DNA of 64,000 bases. It comes from LMUY01 sp964242215. GTDB lineage: Bacteria > Pseudomonadota > Alphaproteobacteria > Acetobacterales > Acetobacteraceae. How positions within the stretch are numbered: position 1 is the first letter of the stretch; every line of letters begins with the position of its first letter. The stretch spans positions 6,930 to 70,929 of the forward strand of contig CAXTCJ010000015.1 of NCBI GenBank assembly GCA_964242215.1, written 5' to 3'. Under the pieces are notes generated by a model. The model worked only from the letters and a program-made list of their open reading frames with translations, ran no database searches and had not been told where the DNA came from. The position numbers and the translations under genes were made by a program. Of the stretch, positions 36,107 through 45,471 are shown one piece after another.

Positions 36107-37272
36107 CGAGCGTCGCCGAGGCATCGGGGGCCGAACCAGCGACGCCGTTCCGGAGCTTCATGATAGCGGGCTTCGAAGGGTCGACGCACCGCCTGCCAGA
36201 TGGCCGGCAATTGGACCTGGTCCGCGCGACAAACCACGACAGGTATGCGGCAGAAGATTACGAGCGAGTCGCCGCGTGCGGTCTAAAGACGGTGCGTGAA
36301 GCGATGCGATGGCACCTGATCGAGACGGAGCCGGGCGAGTATGACTGGTCCACCTTGCTGCCTATGATAGCGGCTGCAGAGCGATCCGGGCAGCAGATCA
36401 TATGGGACATCTGTCATTACGGCGTGCCACGCGATCTTGACATATGGTCACCCGACTTCCTCGAGCGTTTCGCTGCCTACAGCGCCGCGGCCGCCCGCTT
36501 CATCGAGAGTCGGCGGCCGGGCCGGGAGCCTTCGGTCTACTGCCCTGTCAACGAGATCAGCTATTGGGCTTGGGCTGGGGGTGACCACGGGCACATGTAC
36601 CCGGCGGCCCTGGGCCGGGGTCCCGCGCTGAAGCGCGTGCTGGCGGAGGCGACGATCATAGCGACGGACGCGATCCGCGCGGTGTCGTCCGAAGCCCGCT
36701 TCGTTCAAGCCGAGCCGCTGATCCATGTAGCCCGCCACCCGGATTTGCCCGAGACCGAGGCCGGTGCAAAAGAGCATCGGCTTGCACAGTTCGAGGCGTT
36801 CGACATGATCGCGGGCCGGTCTGTGCCCGAGCTTGGCGGCAGCGAGAACCATCTCGATATCGTCGGCGTGAACTTTTATCCCGAGAACCAGATATTTCGT
36901 ACTGGTCAGACTGTGCCGCTCGGGCACCGCCTATATCGGCCGCTTCGCACGCTGCTCGCCGAGCTCCACGGGCGTTACAATCGGCCGATACTGATCTCGG
37001 AAACGGGCGCCGAGGGTCGCAACGGCGCCGGATGGCTCGCCTACGTCGCCTCCGAGGTGCGCGCCGCTCGCCGCGCCGGAGTTCCGGTCCTGGGTATCTG
37101 CCTCTATCCCGTTTTGGACTACCCAGGTTGGAGAGACGACCGGCATTGCGATTGCGGTCTCCTCCGCTCCGGCGGGGACTGGCAAGAGCGGACCATCGAC
37201 GAGGATCTGAGATGGCAGCTTGCGGATGAGGCCGCACAGGTGTCGTCTTCGTCTGAATCGTACCTCGCATAA
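36103..37272 (+). CDS. GH1-like glycosidase-fold protein, second copy
   Basis: This 389-residue TIM-barrel protein starts at a GTG at 36103 overlapping the stop of the mutase fusion. The candidate acid/base Glu151 is in PVNEISYW and the nucleophile Glu300 in LISETGAEG; VGVNFYPENQIF lies at the usual strand 6 position. It belongs to the same broad group as the protein at 28076 but to a distinct subfamily, and an internally deleted paralogue is at 20648-21230. Translational coupling to the mutase makes a role in the galactofuranose pathway likely; the reaction is unknown. Confidence 0.82.
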   Translation: MTSVAEASGAEPATPFRSFMIAGFEGSTHRLPDGRQLDLVRATNHDRYAAEDYERVAACGLKTVREAMRWHLIETEPGEYDWSTLLPMIAAAERSGQQIIWDICHYGVPRDLDIWSPDFLERFAAYSAAAARFIESRRPGREPSVYCPVNEISYWAWAGGDHGHMYPAALGRGPALKRVLAEATIIATDAIRAVSSEARFVQAEPLIHVARHPDLPETEAGAKEHRLAQFEAFDMIAGRSVPELGGSENHLDIVGVNFYPENQIFRTGQTVPLGHRLYRPLRTLLAELHGRYNRPILISETGAEGRNGAGWLAYVASEVRAARRAGVPVLGICLYPVLDYPGWRDDRHCDCGLLRSGGDWQERTIDEDLRWQLADEAAQVSSSSESYLA

Positions 37273-37288
37273 ATGGCTGGTTGTACCA

Positions 37289-37951
37289 ATGTCGAAGACC
37301 AACTCGGAACCCTCGATCGATGATGGGGTTGCGCAGACCTTTCCGGCGACTGATCCGGTCGGGAGCGTTCCGACTGGAGTAAAGGCAGATTCGGACGTGC
37401 TGCACGACGCTCCGGTCGCGCGGACGGCTCTGAAGATCCTGGTGATAGCTGGCCCGCAAGCTTTAGCAGCGGCCGAGCGGGATCACGCAGCGGGCCTGCC
37501 GGGCATCGCCGAAGCCGTGGAATGCCCGGAAATTTTGGAATGGCTGCGGGCCTCGCTGGACGGCAGCGAGCAGCGGCTGCTTCGTGTCTCTCAAGCCCTT
37601 GCTTGCTTCGGCGAGGCCGCAAAGGCCGACGTCTCACTGCTGGAGGCGAGCGGGCGAGCGCAGCTGGCCCGGATCGTCGCGTCAAAGCTCGCGGGACCCA
37701 GCCGCGACTGCGCAATCGTGGTGCACGTCTTTTCGGCCGAACGCATTAGGCTCGCCCGGTACGAGGTCGTCCTGTCCCTGGCTTCTGCGCTCGAGGCCGA
37801 CGACGTGGTCCGCCTTATGGATGAAAGCCTGGCGAAGGGCCAGGCTGCCACTGACGAACTCGGCCGCAGCCTGGTCCGGGTTGCGCAAGAGATGCCGGGT
37901 AGACCAGCCCTTACTGCCGAAGCCAGCCTGCTGGCGTTCGCAGCACAATAG
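37289..37951 (+). CDS. Divergent DUF892 (YciF-like) ferritin-like protein
   Basis: This is a 220-residue protein. After a disordered start containing QTFPATDPVGSVPTG, residues about 50-215 follow the DUF892 pattern: a first helix with AERDHAAGLPGIAEAVECPE, a second with LDGSEQRLLRVSQALACFGE, a third with ARYEVVLSLASALEADD and a fourth with MDESLAKGQAATDELG. Some usual metal-ligand Glu/His positions are replaced, so metal binding is uncertain. The ATG at 37289 has only a weak ribosome-binding site, 16 bases after the GH1-like stop. Confidence 0.6.
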   Translation: MSKTNSEPSIDDGVAQTFPATDPVGSVPTGVKADSDVLHDAPVARTALKILVIAGPQALAAAERDHAAGLPGIAEAVECPEILEWLRASLDGSEQRLLRVSQALACFGEAAKADVSLLEASGRAQLARIVASKLAGPSRDCAIVVHVFSAERIRLARYEVVLSLASALEADDVVRLMDESLAKGQAATDELGRSLVRVAQEMPGRPALTAEASLLAFAAQ

Positions 37952-38059
37952 CACTCTGGGGTTTCAATTTTCACATCAGCATCGGGAGGCTCGTTGCTGC
38001 TAGTGCATTGACGCGGACAAGCGGTTCACAGGATTGAGTGATTCTGGCAGATTGGCTAG

Positions 38060-38290
38060 ATGGCCCAAACAGTTTGCGTCGTCATTGGTGATGCCGATCG
38101 GAAGCAGTTGTCTTCGATCGCGTGGGCAGGAACCGTCCGCAGAAGCACATCCAACGTGCCCGGATCGTGTTGTTGTCAGACGAGGGATTGGCCGCGGCCG
38201 TCTGAGGCGGTGCACTATTGCGGTTCGGACTTTCCACGCCGTCGATCCTGGCGAGACACTTGACGTTCGTCGAGTTCGCAAGTTCGCATT
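38060..38290 (+). mobile_element. IS630-family transposase N-terminal remnant
   Basis: MAQTVCVVIGDADRKQLSSI from the ATG at 38060 continues, after a frame change near 38115, as NRPQKHIQRARIVLLSDEGLAAA. This is the typical helix-turn-helix start of IS630 transposases. The catalytic domain is absent and no terminal repeats were seen. Confidence 0.7.
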
Positions 38291-38479
38291 GCCGCCCAGG
38301 ACGTTAAACCACCATTGTTGTTGGGCATGATCTAGCGCCTTGGTCCTCCGTCGGAGCCTAACTGAGGTTTAGACTTAAGTGGAGGGTTGCCCGTGCCGCC
38401 GCCCTTTCGGAAGGCGTCGACCACTCGCCGCAGTCGTTCATCGTTTGCTCCACCAGTGAGCAGGCCATCTGTCCAGCTT

Positions 38480-38960
38480 CCCAACCACTCCGCCGTGGCT
38501 CCAGTTGTCGCCGCGCCGATTAGTCCCGGGCTTGTTGGCCTGGATCAGACTTTTGCCGCGATGTAAGACGGTCCCGATGCGTCGCGTTCACCCTTGAGCA
38601 GGCCGGAATGACGTCCGCGCCCGCCGCAGGCGGGCATTACGTCTACCTTCTCCGACCAGGCTTCACCGGATTATGCTCGTTGAGGGCTTGGCCGCTGCCC
38701 AGCGCAATCCATGGGATGCGGACCGGCCTAATGTGGCCATAGCCTGGGCCAGGCACTGCGGGATGATAGCGCCATTTCCCAGGGACGGTGATGGCCCCGA
38801 CAGCCAAGTCTCGGCAGCCAACATCGCGGCTTCCAGCCGAGCCGAAGTAAAGACCTGCATCGGCGACCATGGATTGATATGGTCGGAGGTGAACGCGGCG
38901 TCAAAGCCGGCGTGGGCCGCGAGGCGCTATTTTCCATCGCCCGCAACAACATGGTCGGAG
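38480..38960 (-). pseudogene. Luciferase-like (LLM) flavin oxidoreductase remnant
   Basis: Minus-strand segments in different frames form an LLM-class oxidoreductase: RLAAHAGFDAAFTSDHINPW and VFTSARLEAAMLAAETWL (38930-38800), AITVPGKWRYHPAV (near 38790), IPWIALGSGQALNEH (near 38700), and further down RNARLRRA and NATHRDRLTS. The order matches proteins of the TIGR03885-like subgroup. At least three frame changes and a shortened middle (only a few residues between HPAV and IPWIAL) make it non-functional. It lies just downstream of treZ in the same orientation. Confidence 0.7.
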
Positions 38961-39053
38961 GGTCCACCCTCGTACGCGGCATTACGCCCTCTGCTTCGCG
39001 AAACTCGGCCTAAGTCCCACTTCTGGGGGCTAGCGGGTCGAGGGTGTGTCATC

Positions 39054-40910
39054 TCAGATCTCGTTCGTACCCTCGGGCTCGATCCACCAGCGCAATGCCC
39101 ATGGGCCGAGAGCCCCATTATCCTTGGCTTGACCTTCCTGCCAAAGTGCATCCTCGGGAGCAGACGGAAAGCCAAACACCGGAGCTCCAGAAAGGTTGGC
39201 GGCCAAGACCAGCTTTCCTTTAGACCCTATGCTCCATTGCACCAAGATCGCTCCGTCTCCAATCAGCTCGAAATGGGAAGCGCCGAGGTTTATGAGTGGC
39301 AGTAGCGGCACGATGACCTCGTGACGTAACCGGAGCACGCAACGATACCAGTCAAGCCACGCTGCGTGGGATGGTTGGCCGATGTCGTCCCAGTTGAGCT
39401 TTGCAGAAGCAAACGTTGCCTCCGACTGCGGATCGGGGATACGCGCCCGCATCGCAGCATCCTGAAACTCCGGGAATTTGGCAAACTCATTACGCCGGCC
39501 CTCTCGCACCGCTTGGGCTAGTTCGCCATCGAAGTGACAGAAGAAGGGAAAGGGCTGCGCCGCTCCCCATTCCTCGCCCATGAACAACATTGGGATCTGG
39601 GGAAGCAGCAGGTATACGGCCGCGATCGCGCGAACCGCTTCGGGCCGCGCAATCGCGGTAATACGCTCTCCGAAGGCATGATTGCCGATCTGATCATGGT
39701 TTTGAATGAAGGCGACGAACGCCGTCGGTGGCAGATGAGCACTCGGCTCACCCCGACGCTCGCCACGATACTCCATCATCTCGCCCTGAAAGGCGAACCC
39801 TTCCGCGAGCGCTCGCGCCAGCTTTCCAGTGTCGCCGAGGTAGTCAACATAGTACCCCTTGCTCTCGCCTGTTGCGGCAACGTGCAGCACGTGGTGAACA
39901 TCGTCGTTCCACTGCGCGGTGTAATGGCGCGGGTGGCCCCCCGCCTCCCGAGCCAAACGGCTTGCCTGGTTCTCTTCGTTTTCGAGAATCAAATGTACGT
40001 GGCGCCCAGACGTTGTCGCTTTGATGCGCTCGGCGAGCTCGTCAAGCAGGTGGTTCGGGCCACTATCAATGATGGCGTGAACGGCGTCGAGCCTCAGCCC
40101 GTCTAAATGGAATTCTCGGATCCAATACAGTGCGTTCTCGATGACGAATTCGCGCACCGGTCGGCTGTGCTCGCCGTCGTAGTTGATAGCCGCGCCCCAG
40201 GGTGTCTTGTGACGGTCGGTGAAAAATCCCGGCGCATAGGATGGGAGGAAGTTACCGTCGGGGCCGAAGTGGTTATACACCACATCCAGCAGGACCATAA
40301 TACCTCGCGAGTGGGCCGCGTCGACGAGCGCTTTTAGATCCTCCGGCCGTCCGTAGGACGAGTCCGGTGCGTATAGCAGCACACCGTCGTATCCCCAATT
40401 CCGGCTACCCGGGAAATGGCCCACGGGCATGATCTCGATAGCAGTTACCCCGAGTGCTGCCAGGTGGTCCAGACGTTCGGCAGCAGCGCGGAACGTACCT
40501 TCCGCAGTGAAAGCGCCAACATGGAGCTCGTAAACCACGGCCTCATGCCAAGGTCGTCCTGACCAGACACCGTCGCTCCAGACATAGGTCCCGGGATCAA
40601 TCACCTCGCTCGGGCCGTGTATGTCGTCGGGCTGGAAGCGGGAAGCCGGATCTGGCACGCGCCTGCCATCGGGGAGCACAAACAGGTAGCGCGTGCCGCT
40701 GCCGGCGTCGTCACGTTCGGCCTCATGCCACCCGCCCGCGACGGACCGCATCAGTACCACCAACTCCCCAGCATCGAGTTCGAGGCCGACCCGCTCATGG
40801 GCAGGAGCCCATAAACGGAAAACAACACCACCATCAGACTTCAGTTCAGGGCCGTGCGCCCAGCGGCTCTCGCAGCCCACAAGTAATTGAAGGCCACCAT
40901 CGCGGGTCAT
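39054..40910 (-). CDS. treZ: Malto-oligosyltrehalose trehalohydrolase
   Basis: This 618-residue GH13 enzyme releases trehalose from maltooligosyl-trehalose, the second step of the TreY-TreZ route from glycogen. It has an N-terminal beta domain (FRLWAPAHERVGLEL), the barrel with GYDGVLLYAPDSSYG, VYNHFGPDGNF, the nucleophile Asp275 in GLRLDAVHAI, the acid/base Glu310 in LILENEEN, and the third acidic residue in FIQNHDQIGN. The ATG at 40910 overlaps the stop of a short upstream frame. TreY and TreX are not in the window, so their genes must be elsewhere or lost. It contributes to osmotic/desiccation protection. Confidence 0.93.
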   Translation of the reverse strand: MTRDGGLQLLVGCESRWAHGPELKSDGGVVFRLWAPAHERVGLELDAGELVVLMRSVAGGWHEAERDDAGSGTRYLFVLPDGRRVPDPASRFQPDDIHGPSEVIDPGTYVWSDGVWSGRPWHEAVVYELHVGAFTAEGTFRAAAERLDHLAALGVTAIEIMPVGHFPGSRNWGYDGVLLYAPDSSYGRPEDLKALVDAAHSRGIMVLLDVVYNHFGPDGNFLPSYAPGFFTDRHKTPWGAAINYDGEHSRPVREFVIENALYWIREFHLDGLRLDAVHAIIDSGPNHLLDELAERIKATTSGRHVHLILENEENQASRLAREAGGHPRHYTAQWNDDVHHVLHVAATGESKGYYVDYLGDTGKLARALAEGFAFQGEMMEYRGERRGEPSAHLPPTAFVAFIQNHDQIGNHAFGERITAIARPEAVRAIAAVYLLLPQIPMLFMGEEWGAAQPFPFFCHFDGELAQAVREGRRNEFAKFPEFQDAAMRARIPDPQSEATFASAKLNWDDIGQPSHAAWLDWYRCVLRLRHEVIVPLLPLINLGASHFELIGDGAILVQWSIGSKGKLVLAANLSGAPVFGFPSAPEDALWQEGQAKDNGALGPWALRWWIEPEGTNEI

Positions 40911-41059
40911 CGGCGGTGTTCCGCCAGCGCGAGGAGTGTCGCCTGAACTTGGTTGGAACAGCGTCGGCTATACAAACTCTGCGGAAGCGTGGTGTATAGG
41001 TCCGTCGCGGCGACAATCTCCGGCGAGAGGTCATTTGCCAAGCTACAATTTCCATCCAT
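40907..41059 (-). CDS. Short frame coupled to treZ, probably a C-terminal remnant
   Basis: A 50-residue minus-strand frame from an ATG at 41059 ends with a TGA that overlaps the treZ start (ATGA). It reads LSPEIVAATDLYTTLPQSLY and ends ATLLALAEHRR. The overlap suggests it is the true end of an operon gene placed before treZ, such as treY, treX or malQ; an acidic LSPE-VAA helix near the end is faintly like 4-alpha-glucanotransferase C-termini. There is no ribosome-binding site at the ATG, so the gene is probably truncated. Confidence 0.4.
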   Translation of the reverse strand: MDGNCSLANDLSPEIVAATDLYTTLPQSLYSRRCSNQVQATLLALAEHRR

Positions 41060-41520
41060 TTGTCTGAGCGTGTGACTGTCGCTGCAGTTCTAAGTTACCA
41101 TGCGTTAGTGCGCCCACAAATCTTAGCGGGAGCATATGCAGAGGGGCAATGCCACTCACGCGGATCATCCTTACTCTCGCGCCTACTTACGCGGACGTGA
41201 TCCCAGCGTCTCGACGGCGGGCATCAAATGAGTGTCGCGGAGGCATTGAATGAGCGGCACGCCATGTTGCTCCTGCTACCATGTTATTGCGCGTCGTTTG
41301 GTTTGTGCGAGATCTTTATTTGATGTCAGGCTGAGCAGCTCGCCTTGTTTGTGTCGTGCACGCCCCGCTCTATCGCGCTCTCACGTTGGCTAGGCATGCA
41401 TACCCAGCCGACCCGAAGGTTGTACAACTGTGCGCTGGCGGATTAACGATCGTGCCGCGCTCACTGTGTCCAAGCAGAGGAAAGGCCGCGAGCTGTGGGG
41501 GCTGGGATATGGCTTAGGTG
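41060..41520. other. Stretch without a recognised gene
   Basis: No convincing frame, repeat or RNA gene was seen. Confidence 0.45.
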
Positions 41521-41676
41521 TTAACTTGTTAGCGGGTCGTCGCCTTTCTGCCAATGACACATGTTAGCAGCAGCTGAAACGAGCTGACCGATGCCGACGC
41601 TCAAAAAGGTGATTGTTGCCGCACGGTCGTCGGATGATGGATCCGCGCCTTTCCAGGATCCCAGCTGGATCATCAT
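41521..41676 (-). CDS. Possible small hypothetical protein
   Basis: This 51-residue frame starts at the ATG at 41676 (AAGAG about 12 bases upstream), 83 bases beyond the MFS stop in the same direction. It reads MMIQLGSWKGADP, ITFLSVGIGQLVSAAANM, then a polar tail. The composition is plausible, but no family is known. Confidence 0.3.
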   Translation of the reverse strand: MMIQLGSWKGADPSSDDRAATITFLSVGIGQLVSAAANMCHWQKGDDPLTS

Positions 41677-41758
41677 GATATCTTGCAACTCTTCGGAAGT
41701 CGCTGAGAGCCCACCAAGCGACCAAGTTCGGCTGGACTGTTGGATCTCACGCAGAGTT

Positions 41759-42955
41759 CTAGAGCCGTCGAACCAGTACGACCGCCACCACTGCGGCTGA
41801 TGCTGCAAAGGCGAACGGTGCCCCAGGAAAAGTCAGGGGCAGGACGCGCGCCGTGAAGGCGTAAAACAGCCCGGCAGTCAGGAGCGGGGCAAATACCGCC
41901 GTCAGCCCCTCAACTGCAGAGAGCACACCTTGCATCTCGCCCTGGCTGTCCACTCCGCCGCGTCCTGCCACCATTGCGCGGACAGAAGGCGTGGCCAACC
42001 CACCTAGCGCGATCAAACAAACGGCGGGGATCATCGTCCATCCGGCCAGTGCGAGGGCGAGCGTTCCATAGCCCACCGCACCGAAGATATAGCCAACGAT
42101 GGCCGTGCTGCGTTCACCGATGCGAGCCGAGACGTGGCGCAGCAGAAATCCTTCTACGATTGCTTGGGATAAGCCCACCCCCGCCAGGACCAGCCCACTC
42201 AACCCTGCACCCCATCCATAGCGGAAGCCGGTAAATAGGACGAGGCTGCTTTGCACTGCGGCCAAACCAATCCATGTGCATGACCAGGCCACGGCCAGAT
42301 TTCTTAAGGCGTTGTCTCTCGCAATGCCAAGAAGAAGTCTGAACGGTGTGGCGCGCGCCCACGTCATTTCCCGGCGGTTCTCTCTGCACAAACTTTCAGG
42401 AAGCACGAACAAGCCAAAGCCGAGATTGACGAATGAAAGCGCCGCTGCGGCGATGAAAGGCAAACGGAGTGAATACTCGCCAAGCACGCCCCCGAGCGCC
42501 GGGCCCACAACGAATCCCGCGCCGAACGTGGCTCCGACGAGGCCGAATTGCCGCGCCCGATCCTGCTCTGCCGAGACATCGGAAATATAGGCCGTCGCCG
42601 CCGCGACGTTCGCGGATGTGGCGCCGGCGATCAGCCGGCCAGCGAACAGCCACCAGAGGTTCGGCGCGAATGCCAGCACGATGTAGTCGCAGCCAAGCCC
42701 GAATACGGAGGCGAGAATGATTGGACGGCGACCGAAGCGGTCACTCAACTCTCCCAAAATTGGTGCGGCGAAGAACTGCATCGCGGCATATGCAGCAATC
42801 AAGGCGCCGACCCAGGGAGCGGCTCGCTCCGGAGGCAGGTTACCAAGTTGGCGGACGAGGCCGGGAACGATCGGTGCGATGATGCCGACGCCCAGTGCGT
42901 CCAGACCTAAGGTCACCAGTACGAACGCTACAGAGGCACGGCGTTTTTGCGACAT
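41759..42955 (-). CDS. MFS drug efflux transporter, TetA-like
   Basis: This 398-residue, 12-helix transporter starts at the ATG at 42955 (MSQKRRASVAFVLVTLGLDALG); the frame upstream is not protein-like. The first membrane segment has the D of LGLDALGVGIIAPIVP and motif A is GELSDRFGRRP, both typical of Tet(A)/Tet(C)-class proton antiporters. It probably exports a drug or metabolite. No TetR-type repressor gene lies next to it. It appears complete; the ribosome-binding site is weak. Confidence 0.87.
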   Translation of the reverse strand: MSQKRRASVAFVLVTLGLDALGVGIIAPIVPGLVRQLGNLPPERAAPWVGALIAAYAAMQFFAAPILGELSDRFGRRPIILASVFGLGCDYIVLAFAPNLWWLFAGRLIAGATSANVAAATAYISDVSAEQDRARQFGLVGATFGAGFVVGPALGGVLGEYSLRLPFIAAAALSFVNLGFGLFVLPESLCRENRREMTWARATPFRLLLGIARDNALRNLAVAWSCTWIGLAAVQSSLVLFTGFRYGWGAGLSGLVLAGVGLSQAIVEGFLLRHVSARIGERSTAIVGYIFGAVGYGTLALALAGWTMIPAVCLIALGGLATPSVRAMVAGRGGVDSQGEMQGVLSAVEGLTAVFAPLLTAGLFYAFTARVLPLTFPGAPFAFAASAAVVAVVLVRRL

Positions 42956-43245
42956 GCGGCCCAAAGAACACCCGGGCGTAGCAGTTGCAAAGAGACGTGT
43001 TGATGTTGCTCGTGGGCACTTTGCGTAATTTAGCCACGCCGCTTTCGCTCGTGCTGAGTCGCACTTCCGACCGGGCCGTTGCTGAGAGTTCCTCCAACCG
43101 GGGCCGGTATACATCTCGCGCCGGGAGCCGGGTTCCGCTTGTTTTGCCCCGCGCACTGGTTCCGCCGGTGGCCAAGGGACCGAGATCCTAGCGCCACTCT
43201 GTGCCGCTTTCGCTCGATAGAACGTTCCTGCCGTTCCGCACGCCG

Positions 43246-43474
43246 CGCGCCGGACGAGATCCTGAAGAACCCTCGCGTATTTCGCATTCGAACAGCGGGG
43301 GTCGCGGGTCACAAGCCTCATCGCCATGGCGAAGAATTTCGGCGATACGGAGTCAGTGGGGGCGCTAGGCAATCTGTGGCGGAAGAGCAGACAATGGCCG
43401 ACTTCATCAAAGCTGAGGGCCCACCACGCTGCGCTTCATGCACCGGACGCGCGCCGATTAAGGCCGGCGTCTAA
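43246..43474 (+). pseudogene. Remnant of a YciE/YciF-type (DUF892) gene
   Basis: Pieces in changing frames match the intact protein at 32351-32875: APDEILKN, then ASLIAMAKNFGDTESVGAL-like codons around 43313-43365, then VAEEQTMADFI, and the final KAGV followed by TAA at 43472. Only the last third of the gene is present and it is frameshifted. Confidence 0.7.
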
Positions 43475-43692
43475 AAGGGCAATTGCCCGGAGGCGGATAA
43501 TCCGGGGCATGCTGAAGATGCCGATGATTGACACGGGTCACCCTAGCAGTCCGTTCTAACGTCACCTCGCATGCACAAGTACGACAAAAGACGTATTCAA
43601 CTCTGTTACATGCACGGGTAGAGAAAACAATTGGCAAGCCGGCAAAGTCTCCACTGCAGAGCTACGAGCTACCTCCAGTAACAACCCTGCGG

Positions 43693-43923
43693 TCAGTAAC
43701 GCTCGGATTGCGCGGCAGTGCTAGATGGCCAGATCGCGGCGGTCGGACCGGGAGGCAAGCGAAACACCATCCGCGACCCTTGCCAAACCTCACTGCCAGC
43801 TTCCGATGTAGCCATATGGGCCGCGAGCAGCAAAGCATCCGCGTCGGTCTCAGCCGATAAGGTGGTGGAGCCACCGCTAGTCTGACCACTCGCATCGGTG
43901 AAAATCAGCCGGTAGGTCAGCAT
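43693..43923 (-). CDS. Small conserved-looking hypothetical protein
   Basis: This 76-residue protein starts at the ATG at 43923 with CGAGGAA seven bases upstream, a good ribosome-binding site. It reads MLTYRLIFTDASG, then ETDADALLLAAHMATS and a Pro-rich end. It has the size and amphipathic pattern of small alphaproteobacterial stress proteins, but I cannot name a family. No neighbour suggests a function. Confidence 0.5.
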   Translation of the reverse strand: MLTYRLIFTDASGQTSGGSTTLSAETDADALLLAAHMATSEAGSEVWQGSRMVFRLPPGPTAAIWPSSTAAQSERY

Positions 43924-44890
43924 GGAAATTCCTCGAGCCGAAAGACAGAACGCTAATACCGCGCGAACGCGCTACGGACCCTTCCTTATGTTAGCTTAGG
44001 TCGTAAAATTCAGATGCGGGGCGGGTCATCGATTAAGCATTCCGCTGCGGAGTGATGCGGAAGTGCGACATTCTGTTCCACCTGATTAATTCAGGTTGTG
44101 GCGCTTGCGGCGGGCTCTGTGGAACTCAAGGAGGAGTGGCTGAGCTAGGCGGGCGCGATCACTGTGTCCACCCATTTAGGCGGCCTGATACCCGGTCGAA
44201 TTTACGTGGGTAGCGAGAGCTGCATCGTCCAAATCCACTCCAACGAGCGGCCGGCCGACTGCTCTACTGCTCTGGCCATTGCCGGTGCCGAAGGACGCGC
44301 TCGACGGACTTCGTTAGTTGCCCTGTGCATCCGGAGATCAAACGCTGCCTGGCGAGCAAGCTCAGACCTTACACGCCGACCAGTGTTCGTAGCCGGGCCG
44401 GCGCAGTGATAATCGGCCTGGATGTTTGAAGTGGATTCTTATCTGCCGGTGGCAGTTCCATGACGCATGCGTCCGATTTGTCTCTCGGTGCCAGTGCTGG
44501 ATAGCGTGGCTCAACAACCGGGACAAACGGGGCCGCCGCTTTGCCGAGACTTGGTGGAAAACGACTGCTAGATCGAGGCGGTCGGCCTCTTAGTCACGTG
44601 AAGGACGCAACAAATGCGAATTAGGGAGAAGGCGATTGGGGTGCGACCGTGGGGCTGAAGGTGCACTTTTCGGGTCATTGTCTACTTTGCCTGAACGCCG
44701 CCACCTAAAGGATGTCCAGAGCATGTCGAACCGCGACGCCGTGGGTAAGCCTCGGCATCACAACAAAGCAGTAGTTCAGGTTGCGGTTTGTGGCCGGCGC
44801 CCACCAATATTCGACCGACAACGTGCCTGCCAAGCAGAGCGCTCTGGCAGACAAAGCAAATCAGTGTGAGAGTGGAGGCGGAGGAATCAT
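43924..44890. other. Stretch without a recognised gene
   Basis: This is nearly 1 kb with no convincing frame. The end (44872-44890) carries the strong ribosome-binding site of the next gene. No RNA gene or transposon end was recognised. Confidence 0.45.
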
Positions 44891-45148
44891 ATGAGCGATC
44901 AACACGAGACGGCGTTGGATCTGACAGAGGAGGCCCTCTCGAAGCTGTCGGAGGGTAATGACACTGCTGCAGACAAGCTGTTGGACGAGGCAAAGAAGAT
45001 TGATCCACAGGCACCCGCGGAGGTGCTTGCCGAAATCGATGAAGACTTAATTCGCCAGCGTGCTTATGAGATCTGGGAACAAGCTGGGCGACCGGCCGGA
45101 GATCACACTGAGCACTGGGAACGCGCAAAACGCGAGATACAAGGGTGA
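44891..45148 (+). CDS. DUF2934 small protein
   Basis: This 85-residue protein starts at the ATG at 44891 behind GGAGG. The C-terminal part IRQRAYEIWEQAGRPAGDH followed by HWERAKREI is the DUF2934 signature, found in small proteins of Alphaproteobacteria and often in stress-regulated groups. The N-terminal 45 residues are acidic and helical (LTEEALSKLSEGNDTAADK). The molecular function of DUF2934 is unknown. Confidence 0.8.
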   Translation: MSDQHETALDLTEEALSKLSEGNDTAADKLLDEAKKIDPQAPAEVLAEIDEDLIRQRAYEIWEQAGRPAGDHTEHWERAKREIQG

Positions 45149-45471
45149 CGGCCGTTAGTCTAAGTAGTGCGGGCGATAAGGTTGTGCAGTATACCCTCCT
45201 AACTCGCTGGTGGAGGTCCTCGCCGTTTGACTCGATGGCATCGGCGCGGTGCAGCCACTCAGCGACTGCAGAACAGCTGGGAAATGGCTCTGCGCCCGGC
45301 TATTTAGCGAGAAGGACGAATAGCGAGAGTGCTGCGGCGCCCGCCGCACGCACTAGGGAGCGGTCAACGCGAGTCAGTGTGAGATAACGTTTGAAGATCC
45401 ACGGTGAGCTAGATTAAAGCGATAAATGCAGCCGGCAAGCCGGCGCTCGGAACTACGATCTAGCGCTGACG

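Noticed and set aside
38619..38635. GCCCGCC-GCA-GGCGGGC palindrome as a terminator
   Set aside because: It lies inside codons that belong to the LLM-oxidoreductase remnant and lacks a T run.
44682..45128. A 148-codon minus-strand frame
   Set aside because: It is antisense to the DUF2934 gene, which has a strong ribosome-binding site and a known domain.
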